In this document: positions 1 through 6,047 of the stretch, piece after piece
How the letters are laid out: each line of letters opens with the position of its first letter
How positions within the stretch are numbered: position 1 is the stretch's first letter
Assembly: GCF_003002825.1 (NCBI RefSeq)
Contig: NZ_PVTE01000008.1
Span: forward strand, 186,001 to 250,000
DNA from: Spirosoma oryzae
Lineage (GTDB): Bacteria; Bacteroidota; Bacteroidia; Cytophagales; Spirosomataceae
Reading direction: 5' to 3'
Length of the DNA stretch: 64,000 bases
Made by a program: the position numbers and the translations under genes
The notes under the pieces: model-generated
Seen by the model: only the letters and a program-made list of their open reading frames with translations
What the model was told of the DNA's origin: nothing
Databases searched by the model: none

Positions 1-210
1 CAGGCGCGCACCCGCATGTTCTTATCCCAGCAGGAAGTTCGCGAACAGGTAGACCGGCTGACGCGCGAGATTGCCCGCCTAAATATGCAGGTGTCGGCAT
101 CAGGCCGTTTCGATAAACCGGCGGAGGGACGCCCAACACCATCGACCGATCCGCAACCCATCGGCCTGGATCGCTTTCGGCAGGAAACACCCAACACGCC
201 AGCCGCCTGA
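1..210 (+). CDS. C-terminal end of an unidentified protein (5' end outside window)
   Basis: The frame is open from base 1 to the stop at 208-210. An ATG at 16 exists, but the frame continues upstream, so this is more likely the tail of a longer gene. The visible part has a helical, charged stretch (QQEVREQVDRLTREIARLN, coiled-coil-like) followed by a Pro/Thr-rich, probably disordered tail. I do not recognise the family. It runs in the same direction as the DUF3109 gene that follows after about 70 bases. Confidence 0.5.
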   Translation, partial: QARTRMFLSQQEVREQVDRLTREIARLNMQVSASGRFDKPAEGRPTPSTDPQPIGLDRFRQETPNTPAA

Positions 211-282
211 TAACTCGGATAAGCGACCAGAGCGTCGTACCTTTACGTAGCGAATGGGCTAAAGCGCCTGCTCGACCGACGC

Positions 283-858
283 ATGATTCTGATTGAAAAT
301 ACCTGTATCAGCGACGACGTTGCTGAGAAATTTTTTGTCTGTAACCTCGACAAGTGCAAGGGTGCCTGCTGCGTAGAGGGCGACATGGGCGCTCCGCTCG
401 AAGGCGACGAGCCGGCCATCCTCGACCGGATTTATCCCGACATCAAACCGTTTCTGTCGCCCGAAGGCATTGCCGAAATCGAGCGACGGGGTGGTGGTTA
501 CGAACCCGATGGTGAGGGTGGCTACGTCACCAACACCATCAACAACCGGGAGTGTGTATACGCCACCTGGGACGAGCGTGGTATTCTGAAATGCGGCATC
601 GAAGAAGCCTACAACCATGGTAAGGTGGATTGGAAAAAACCAATCTCCTGCCACCTGTACCCCATTCGGGTTACCAAGTACGAGTCGTTCCACGCGCTCA
701 ACTACGACCGGTGGCCCATCTGTAGTCCGGCCTGCGGGTTCGGCGAACAGCTTAACGTTCCGATATACAAGTTTGTCCGGGAAGCACTAGTCCGAGCTTA
801 CGGTGAAGAGTGGTACGGGCAGCTGACGAAAGCGATTGAAGAGAAAGAAGGTAAATAA
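283..858 (+). CDS. DUF3109 family Cys-rich protein
   Basis: A 191-residue protein with the DUF3109 look: an early [11 protein letters not shown] cluster (near residues 21-31), then single cysteines in [25 protein letters not shown] and ICSPACGFG. This spacing suggests a metal or Fe-S site, as in the related YkgJ-type zinc/iron-binding proteins; that function is inference. Length and motifs fit the Bacteroidota family. A TACCTTTA box at 238-245 may be its -7 promoter element. The stop codon sits inside the left arm of a perfect hairpin at 857-899. Confidence 0.85.
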   Translation: MILIENTCISDDVAEKFFVCNLDKCKGACCVEGDMGAPLEGDEPAILDRIYPDIKPFLSPEGIAEIERRGGGYEPDGEGGYVTNTINNRECVYATWDERGILKCGIEEAYNHGKVDWKKPISCHLYPIRVTKYESFHALNYDRWPICSPACGFGEQLNVPIYKFVREALVRAYGEEWYGQLTKAIEEKEGK

Positions 859-899
859 ACAACATGGGGCCGATCAGCATGATCGGCCCCATGTTGTTT
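857..899 (+). terminator. Intrinsic terminator after DUF3109 gene
   Basis: Perfect 20-bp inverted repeat (arms 857-876 and 880-899) with a 3-base GCA loop. The left arm begins inside the stop codon. The right arm ends in TTGTTT; there is no long T-run beyond it. Confidence 0.75.
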
Positions 900-905
900 A
901 CTTTG

Positions 906-979
906 GTAGAGACGCAATCCTTTGCGTCTCACCGCCGGACGGTTTATGTTGGCGTAGGCGACTGGCGCGGGATGAGACG
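906..979. repeat. Degenerate GTAGAGACGC-type dispersed repeat
   Basis: Starts GTAGAGACGCAA, folds on itself (GAGACGCAA with TTGCGTCTC, 909-930) and ends in GATGAGACG, an inverted but decayed partner. A perfect copy of the same family lies at 25328-25410. Confidence 0.6.
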
Positions 980-1002
980 TTAAGGCCAGTTCGATCGCGT
1001 TT

Positions 1003-1407
1003 CTACACTGTCGTTGCCTGTATCCGTACGTTTCGCACTACCTCGTCGCAGCTGGCGCAGGCACGGGCTCCCTCCTGATGATACCACCGGCAGTTTGTTC
1101 GGATAGCGCAGGCTACCAACGTTTCCGCTGCCTTCCGGTTCATGGCGTCGACCACTTTACCAACCAGGCTGCACCCAGACTGCCCGGAATCCCAGTGCCC
1201 GCAACCCGATTTGGCGCAGTTGCTGGCGAAGCGAAACCGTTCCTCCGGTGCGCGTCCCTGCCGGGCCTTGTCGACAAATGTTTGATCGACGACGATGGGT
1301 TGGTCAAGATACTCGATTTGGCCGGTGGCAGTCTGCACACCGAACAGAGCGGCTCCGGGTTTGGCAATGGAGCTGGGACAGAGGAGGGAAGACATCAGCA
1401 GAGACAA
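1003..1407 (-). CDS. Small Cys-rich protein, partner of a double-glycine peptide
   Basis: 134 residues, or 130 if translation starts at the second Met (base 1395). The C-terminal half carries seven cysteines in a regular pattern: NCAKSGCGHW, GQSGC, VACAIRTNC, then RWYHQEGARACASC. This suggests a zinc or Fe-S site, or disulfides. Similar small proteins with a C..C-RW-x-Q-EG-x-x-AC-x-x-C core are, from memory, found in cyanobacteria and Bacteroidota; no function is known to me. It starts 18 bases after the stop of the double-glycine peptide gene (1426-1635) on the same strand, so the two are probably co-transcribed. A role with that peptide (modification, chaperoning or immunity) is inference only. 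Confidence 0.6.
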   Translation of the reverse strand: MSLLMSSLLCPSSIAKPGAALFGVQTATGQIEYLDQPIVVDQTFVDKARQGRAPEERFRFASNCAKSGCGHWDSGQSGCSLVGKVVDAMNRKAAETLVACAIRTNCRWYHQEGARACASCDEVVRNVRIQATTV

Positions 1408-1425
1408 TGATTAGTGATGAACGGA

Positions 1426-1635
1426 CTAAAAGGGCTGGGTGGTGGTGGGATCGAGCCACAGGCCCAGTACCGGGAACGGAAGCTGATTCACGCCGACACC
1501 ACCGTTTACCTGATCCAGCAGTTCCGGGTTGGCCTGCCCCTGCTCATCCAGCTGCGCCAGTTGATTCATAAACTCTTCCTGACTGGTAGCCTGATTTTTC
1601 AGCGCGTCGATCTTGGTAGTAACCTGATTTTTCAT
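1426..1635 (-). CDS. Double-glycine-leader peptide (putative bacteriocin/signal precursor)
   Basis: 69 residues. A long amphipathic leader, about 46 residues, ends in PELLDQVNGG, the classic site cut by C39 peptidases. The predicted mature part is VGVNQLPFPVLGLWLDP followed by TTTQPF: short, aromatic and proline-containing, with no Cys and no Lys. A C39-peptidase ABC transporter is encoded at 16601-18862. The gene sits between an XRE regulator (1756-1998) and a Cys-rich protein (1003-1407), all on the minus strand. The core resembles in style that of the peptide at 9747-9917 (GLGFWL against VLGLWL). Confidence 0.65.
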   Translation of the reverse strand: MKNQVTTKIDALKNQATSQEEFMNQLAQLDEQGQANPELLDQVNGGVGVNQLPFPVLGLWLDPTTTQPF

Positions 1636-1755
1636 GACTGATGTTCGTTATTTGGTTTGTCTTTGTTTGCGAATCAAAGGTCCGGCGAGGATCGCTCGTA
1701 AGCCATAACAACCCGTTGTATCCGAGTCGATTAGCGACTGACTTAGTCGATTTGG

Positions 1756-1998
1756 TTATACGCTCTGCTGACGCAGGGCCGTAATCAGCAGATCGGGCAG
1801 CGCCATGTCGATCAGGTCGACAAGGGCTATTTTGTAGAGCGACGATAACTGTTGCAGAACCGACAGCGACAGTTCGGTTCGGCCGGTTTCCTTTTTACTG
1901 TAAGCGGCCTGACTGACACCAAGGTGAAAAGCAACGTATTCCTGCGGGTAACCATGGATTTCGCGCAGCTTGCGGAGTTTAGTCGATATAGGGTGCAT
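1756..1998 (-). CDS. XRE-family helix-turn-helix regulator
   Basis: 80 residues, a single HTH_3 domain: KLRKLREIHGYPQEYVAFHL then GVSQAAYSKKETGRTELSLS, the typical Cro/CI helix 2-3 arrangement. There is no extra sensor domain. It is the first gene of the minus-strand operon with the double-glycine peptide (1426-1635) and Cys-rich protein. Two phased LytTR-like half-sites (2075-2109) lie upstream, reading toward this gene. It may regulate its own operon; this is inferred from position. Confidence 0.85.
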   Translation of the reverse strand: MHPISTKLRKLREIHGYPQEYVAFHLGVSQAAYSKKETGRTELSLSVLQQLSSLYKIALVDLIDMALPDLLITALRQQSV

Positions 1999-2039
1999 GG
2001 TTTTGGTAGAAGAAGTGAGCTATTCGTGATTGATTGATA

Positions 2040-2047
2040 CAAATGAA
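2040..2047 (-). promoter_or_regulatory. Candidate -7 element of the XRE/peptide operon
   Basis: On the minus strand the bases read TTCATTTG, one off the Bacteroidota TAnnTTTG. It lies 36 bases from the near TGGTCGA half-site; the equivalent distance at lanA is 37 bases. Weak on its own; the matched spacing is the support. Confidence 0.35.
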
Positions 2048-2074
2048 TACATCGAGTGAGCGGATGGGAATTTA

Positions 2075-2109
2075 TTTCGACCAATGCGTCACAACTTTCG
2101 ACCAATGCG
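2075..2109 (-). promoter_or_regulatory. Pair of phased LytTR-type half-sites
   Basis: Two identical 14-mers TTTCGACCAATGCG at 2075-2088 and 2096-2109, exactly 21 bp apart (two helical turns). Read on the minus strand they are CGCATTGGTCGAAA, the orientation found before lanA. They lie in the divergent gap between the XRE operon and the LytTR gene, and could act on either promoter. On the plus side the second copy covers the place where the -33 box would sit for a TATATTTA at 2123-2130. LytTR regulators (AgrA, ComE, PlnC) are known to bind direct repeats with this period. Confidence 0.65.
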
Positions 2110-2146
2110 GGCTATCTGACGCTATATTTAGCCAACAGTACTCCCT

Positions 2147-2920
2147 ATGAACCACGTATTATCCTGCTACCTGCTCGACGACGAGTCGCCGGCTCATATC
2201 ATCCTGTCGAAATACATCAGTCGATTACCGTACCTCACACTCGCCGGTCAGAGCTACGATCCGTTTGAGGGACTCGATCAGATACAGACTCTTAAGCCCG
2301 ATATACTCTTTCTGGACGTTGAGATGCCGTTTATGACCGGTGTCGAGTTTCTGAAGGCCCTGCCGCAGCCCCATCCCGTGGTGGTTATGGTTACGGCATC
2401 GCCCCAGTTTGCCGCTGATACGTATAATTTCGACGCCGTCACCCACTACCTGCTCAAGCCGGTGGGCTTCGACAAGTTTCTGGAAGCGGTTAATCGCGTA
2501 ACCAAGCGGCTTGGCTTTACCCCCAGCACGACGGACCCACTACCCCAGCCCGAGCGTAAACCGACCCCTGCCCCCCCAGCCGTCGACAGCCGCGAGACAG
2601 TGCCGTATTTTCTGATTAAGGAAGACAAAAAGCTGATTCGGGTAGCCCCGGAAGACATTGTCTTTGCGGAAGGCATGAAGGATTACATCAAACTTCACCT
2701 GACCACCCGCGTGCTGATTACGCACATGACGATGAGCAAGCTGGAAGATATGCTGCCGCCGTCTCAGTTTCTGCGTATCAACCGGTCGTATCTAATTCGG
2801 CGACAGGCCATCAAGGAGATCGACGGCAACACGATCACGACGCTCGATGGCAAGCAGGTAACAATTGGTGTTACCTATCGGGACCGCGTCATGGACGCCC
2901 TGAAGCAAAATATACTGTAG
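2147..2920 (+). CDS. LytTR-family response regulator
   Basis: 257 residues. A receiver domain (about 4-120) has the acidic pair DD at 11-12, phospho-acceptor D57 in FLDVEMP, T83 and K104 in LLKP. A Pro-rich linker follows, then a LytTR DNA-binding domain (about 155-255) with VFAEGMKDYIKLH, MTMSKLEDMLPP, FLRINRSYLI and the closing KQVTIGVTYRDRV. It is the natural partner of the two LytS-type kinases that follow at 3007 and 4216. Regulators of this class commonly control bacteriocin and quorum-sensing genes. Repeats with LytTR spacing occur at 2075, 5400 and 5958. Confidence 0.95.
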   Translation: MNHVLSCYLLDDESPAHIILSKYISRLPYLTLAGQSYDPFEGLDQIQTLKPDILFLDVEMPFMTGVEFLKALPQPHPVVVMVTASPQFAADTYNFDAVTHYLLKPVGFDKFLEAVNRVTKRLGFTPSTTDPLPQPERKPTPAPPAVDSRETVPYFLIKEDKKLIRVAPEDIVFAEGMKDYIKLHLTTRVLITHMTMSKLEDMLPPSQFLRINRSYLIRRQAIKEIDGNTITTLDGKQVTIGVTYRDRVMDALKQNIL

Positions 2921-3006
2921 TCTACGGGGATACCTGCGACTGATTACCTGTTGGTTCACTGCACTTTGTCACCGCACCGACCGGTCGACAATCTGATGCT
3001 CTTTTC

Positions 3007-4200
3007 ATGAACTCTCCTACTATTGCCCCGCCCCGGCTAACTCTCTTTATCCAACGTCACTGGGATTGGATTCGCATCACACTGCATATACTATTATGGA
3101 TAGTGACCTTTGGATTGGCCTTTTACACTACGTCAATTCTAGCACCGAATGATCTATTTGTTAGAAGTGTATTTGCGCCAGGCATCGCACTACTTACGCT
3201 AGCTTTTTTTTACATATCGGGCTATATCATATTCCCCAAATACCTTTATTCTTTTCGTTCTTTTCCTTTATTTACCAGTCTTATACTTTTGTTTTACATC
3301 ATTCACCTGTTTACTTACACCTTACTTTATTACTTACACAACTACAACCCAATCAACAATCAGTACATAGATACTCGTTGGCATTTATTTGAAAGTGCAG
3401 GTTTATTGGGTTGTTTTACTAGTCCGCGTGTTGCACTCATTAACGTTGTCTTTACTAGTAATGTAGCACTTATCTATCTAGTCCCCAAAGTAGCTAAAGA
3501 CCTGGTTGTCATCCTGTCCCGGTCACTACAACTCGAAGGCGATAAACTCCGGCTCGAACGCGACAACCTCGACCTGGAACTGAACTTCCTCAAGGCGCAG
3601 GTCAACCCCCACTTCCTGCTCAACACCCTCAACAGCGTCTACGCCCGCATCTTCGAGGCCGACCAGCAGGCCGCCGACCTGGTCCTGCACCTCTCTGAGC
3701 TGATGCGCTACAACCTCTACGAGACTGACCAGCCTCGCATCAGCCTCGACAAAGAACTCGCCTACATTCAGCACTACCTCGACCTGGAACGAAGCCGACT
3801 TGCCCACCAACCCGTGCTCATCGACTATGAGCAGAGCGGCCAGCCAGCCCACTACCAGATTGCCCCCCTGCTGCTGATTGCCTTTGTGGAGAACGCTTTC
3901 AAGCACGGGGTGAAGGGGGCCACCCAGCCGGCCTACGTGCAGGTCCGGGCTGACGTTGACACCAATGGCCACTTTACCTTCACCGTTGAGAACAGCCTGC
4001 CCGATAGTAAGCCATCGGCTAGCCGCCCCGAAGCGCGTTCAGGCGGTGTAGGGCTGGTCAACGTGCGTCGTCGGCTGGAAGCCCTCTACGCGGGGCTCTA
4101 TACACTCGACGCCACCGCCGACCGACCTACTTACACGGTCACCCTGACGATGGAACTAGAACAAGTCAGCCACCCAATGCCAACCGTTGCGCTAGCTTAG
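3007..4200 (+). CDS. LytS/YpdA-type sensor histidine kinase, copy 1
   Basis: 397 residues. The N-terminal ~170 residues hold several hydrophobic membrane helices with no recognised extracellular domain. A short coiled-coil linker (LEGDKLRLERDNLDLE) leads to a His_kinase (PF06580) domain with phospho-acceptor H202 in QVNPHFLLNTLNS. The HATPase part has ENAFKHGV (N-box) and GGVGLVNVRRRLE (G-box). The membrane half is AT-rich, the kinase half GC-rich. From about 3621 onward the DNA is nearly identical to the second kinase gene (4216-5397), while the membrane halves differ. It probably phosphorylates the regulator at 2147. Confidence 0.93.
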   Translation: MNSPTIAPPRLTLFIQRHWDWIRITLHILLWIVTFGLAFYTTSILAPNDLFVRSVFAPGIALLTLAFFYISGYIIFPKYLYSFRSFPLFTSLILLFYIIHLFTYTLLYYLHNYNPINNQYIDTRWHLFESAGLLGCFTSPRVALINVVFTSNVALIYLVPKVAKDLVVILSRSLQLEGDKLRLERDNLDLELNFLKAQVNPHFLLNTLNSVYARIFEADQQAADLVLHLSELMRYNLYETDQPRISLDKELAYIQHYLDLERSRLAHQPVLIDYEQSGQPAHYQIAPLLLIAFVENAFKHGVKGATQPAYVQVRADVDTNGHFTFTVENSLPDSKPSASRPEARSGGVGLVNVRRRLEALYAGLYTLDATADRPTYTVTLTMELEQVSHPMPTVALA

Positions 4201-4215
4201 CCAATTCATCCGTTT

Positions 4216-5397
4216 ATGCACTCCCCTACCATTACCCCGCCCCGGTTGATTGCTTTTACCCAGCGTTACTGGACTTGGATTCGCCCGCTATTGCACATTA
4301 TGTTCTGGGTGTTACTGTACTTACTACTGTTACGCCCGACGGCTCCAAGAGTTTTCAATGATAACGCGCTTGTTATCAAAACAGTAATAATTACGAGTTT
4401 GGTGGAGACTATTGTCATTCATTACTTTGTCAGCCTAGTTGTATTTCCCAAGTTTCTCTACAGGCAAGCCTATCTGAAATCAGCTGCTATATTCTTGTTG
4501 CTTTTCTTTATAGTTTATCAGACTAATACTATCTTATTTACTTATCTATCTACAATCAGCGATCAGGTAGGTACCGACCATAAACTAAAATACGCGGTCG
4601 CTACCGCTCATATGGTTCAACAAGCTGGCTTCTGGGGTTGCTTTACCGATTTACGTGCAGCACTGTGGAATCTATCCTTTGGTCTATTTCTACCTATTTT
4701 AACGCTCATTACTCAAGGCTTTAATGATTTGATTCGCTATCAGAGACGCCTTGTTGAAGCTGAACGAGTCAGGCTTAGGCTTGAGGTTGACTTTCTAAAA
4801 GCCCAGGTTAATCCTCACTTTCTCTTCAACACCCTCAACAGCGTCTACGCCCGCATCTTCGAGGCCGACCAGCAGGCCGCCGACCTGGTCCTCCACCTCT
4901 CTGAGCTGATGCGCTACAACCTCTACGAGACCGACCAGCCACGCATCAGCCTCGACAAGGAACTCGCCTACATTCAGCACTACCTCGACCTGGAACGGAA
5001 CCGACTTGCCCACCAACCCGTGCTCATCGACTATGAGCAGAGCGGCCAGCCAGCCCACTACCAGATTGCCCCCCTGCTGCTGATTGCCTTTGTGGAGAAC
5101 GCCTTCAAGCACGGGGTGAAGGGGGCCACCCAGCCGGCCTACGTGCAGGTCCGGGCTGACGTTGACACCAATGGCCACTTTACCTTCACCGTTGAGAACA
5201 GCCTGCCCGATAGTAAGCCATCGGCTAGCCGCCCAGAAGCGCGTTCAGGTGGTGTAGGGCTGGTCAACGTGCGTCGTCGGTTGGAGGCCCTCTACGCGGG
5301 GCTCTATACACTCGACGCCACCGCCGACCAACAAGCTTACACGGTCACCTTGACGGTGCAACTGGAACCAACGACCGCTTCTATACAAGTGTACTAA
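4216..5397 (+). CDS. LytS/YpdA-type sensor histidine kinase, copy 2
   Basis: 393 residues, starting 16 bases after copy 1. The first residues (MHSPTITPPRLIAFTQRYW) resemble those of copy 1 (MNSPTIAPPRLTLFIQRHW), and the PHFLFNTLNS motif (H201) through the G-box is almost unchanged. The membrane part between is strongly diverged. The pair therefore looks like a tandem duplication in which the kinase part has been kept the same, by recent copying or gene conversion, while the sensor part changed. Two kinases sensing different signals but feeding one regulator is the likely meaning. Directly downstream are the phased repeats and the lanA promoter. Confidence 0.93.
   Translation: MHSPTITPPRLIAFTQRYWTWIRPLLHIMFWVLLYLLLLRPTAPRVFNDNALVIKTVIITSLVETIVIHYFVSLVVFPKFLYRQAYLKSAAIFLLLFFIVYQTNTILFTYLSTISDQVGTDHKLKYAVATAHMVQQAGFWGCFTDLRAALWNLSFGLFLPILTLITQGFNDLIRYQRRLVEAERVRLRLEVDFLKAQVNPHFLFNTLNSVYARIFEADQQAADLVLHLSELMRYNLYETDQPRISLDKELAYIQHYLDLERNRLAHQPVLIDYEQSGQPAHYQIAPLLLIAFVENAFKHGVKGATQPAYVQVRADVDTNGHFTFTVENSLPDSKPSASRPEARSGGVGLVNVRRRLEALYAGLYTLDATADQQAYTVTLTVQLEPTTASIQVY
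4827..5352 (+). repeat. Near-identical kinase-domain duplication (partner 3621-4146)
   Basis: About 525 bp that match 3621-4146 almost base for base with a constant offset of 1206. Only scattered single differences are seen, for example NRL/SRL and the Arg-Pro to Gln-Gln change near the end. The flanking membrane-domain DNA does not match. Confidence 0.9.
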
Positions 5398-5453
5398 ACT
5401 GGTCGATCAAATTCCGGCATTGGTCGAAATCTCCCTGGTAATTGGTCTAAAGT
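5398..5453 (+). promoter_or_regulatory. Three phased LytTR-type half-sites upstream of lanA
   Basis: TGGTCGA at 5400, TGGTCGA at 5421 (in full GCATTGGTCGAAA, 5417-5429, identical to the 2075/2096 copies read on the other strand) and a variant TGGTCTA at 5443. The steps are 21 and 22 bp. The last copy ends just before the -33 element at 5455, a class II activator position. Likely bound by the LytTR regulator encoded at 2147. Confidence 0.65.
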
Positions 5454-5454
5454 A

Positions 5455-5487
5455 ATTGAAGCGGCCCTGGGGAGTTCGCTACATTTG
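5455..5487 (+). promoter_or_regulatory. Promoter of the lanthipeptide precursor gene
   Basis: ATTG (5455-5458), 21 bases, then TACATTTG (5480-5487), an exact match to the Bacteroidota TAnnTTTG -7 box. The precursor ATG follows at 5538. Confidence 0.6.
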
Positions 5488-5537
5488 AATCGTCAACCGA
5501 CACGAACTACATCCATCTCCCTAAAGCATCTGAAGCC

Positions 5538-5681
5538 ATGAAAAACGTAACTGCTACCACCGCCCCCCGTCTGACGTTAAAAAAAGAGCGTATCGTTTGT
5601 CTTAACTCAACTATTATAACAACTACAAATCACGGGAAATCAGGTTGGCCTTGTGGCCTTCTCACACTCACGCAATGCTAG
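5538..5681 (+). CDS. Class I lanthipeptide precursor (LanA-like)
   Basis: 47 residues, easily missed by gene callers. The leader contains RLTLKKERIVCLN (11-23), the L-x-L-K-K-x-x-I-x-x-L-N motif of Bacteroidota class I lanthipeptides. The following region is rich in Ser/Thr (S24, T25, T28-30, S35, T43, T45) and has cysteines at 39 and 47, the last residue. Two spans fit thioether rings of equal size: S35-GWP-C39 and T43-LTQ-C47. There is no double-glycine cut site, so leader removal is unexplained. It has its own promoter and regulator-like repeats, and the dehydratase gene lies 366 bases downstream. Identification rests on motif plus neighbour. Confidence 0.8.
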   Translation: MKNVTATTAPRLTLKKERIVCLNSTIITTTNHGKSGWPCGLLTLTQC

Positions 5682-5864
5682 TTTGCATAATCCTTTTCCG
5701 CAGCTAAATAGGAAAGATTAGCTCTTGAATCATTATACCAGGACTTTTTTGAAGACCCGGATTATTGCCAACCAATTACTGATGCCCTGTTCAGAATATA
5801 ATTTCAAGTTGCAACTACATACGCCTGTAAGTACCTGATCTACACGTCGATTGTTCTCAACAGC

Positions 5865-5900
5865 ATAACGGCCCGAGCATCTCGATGCTCGGGCCGTTAT
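5865..5900 (+). terminator. Terminator between lanA and lanB
   Basis: Perfect 16-bp stem ATAACGGCCCGAGCAT (5865-5880) with its complement at 5885-5900 and a CTCG loop. No long T-run follows. Confidence 0.7.
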
Positions 5901-5957
5901 TGTAATGCCCTGACTAACCGAACTTGGTGATTGGCGTTAAGCCTAATTTAATGGTAG

Positions 5958-5970
5958 TCATTGGTCGAAA
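5958..5970 (+). promoter_or_regulatory. Single LytTR-type half-site upstream of lanB
   Basis: TCATTGGTCGAAA matches the lanA and XRE-operon half-sites. No clear second copy at 21 bp is present; TTCGTTGGCC about 24 bases downstream is a poor partner. Confidence 0.4.
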
Positions 5971-6047
5971 AAGCGCCTGTTTCGTTGGCCTGCCCTATCG
6001 CAAGCGGTAAATTAGTACACTCCTTCCTCACTAGTTTACTTTAGTTC

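Larger units (their letters stand above)
5682..6047. other. lanA-lanB intergenic region
   Basis: 366 bases without a credible gene. It holds a strong terminator hairpin (5865-5900) and one LytTR-type half-site (5958-5970). TAGTTTAC at 6032-6039 is a weak -7 candidate for lanB. lanA and lanB are therefore probably separate transcripts, or lanB is read through at a reduced level. Confidence 0.6.

Noticed and set aside
259-693. 144-codon minus-strand frame over the DUF3109 gene
   Set aside because: It is antisense to a well-supported protein and has no recognisable domain; a shadow frame of GC-rich coding DNA.
3526-5178. Two similar minus-strand frames (127 and 148 codons) opposite the kinase genes
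   Set aside because: Their similarity follows only from the duplicated kinase DNA. Their sequence (Val/Gly/Leu-rich) is the mirror of the sense strand.
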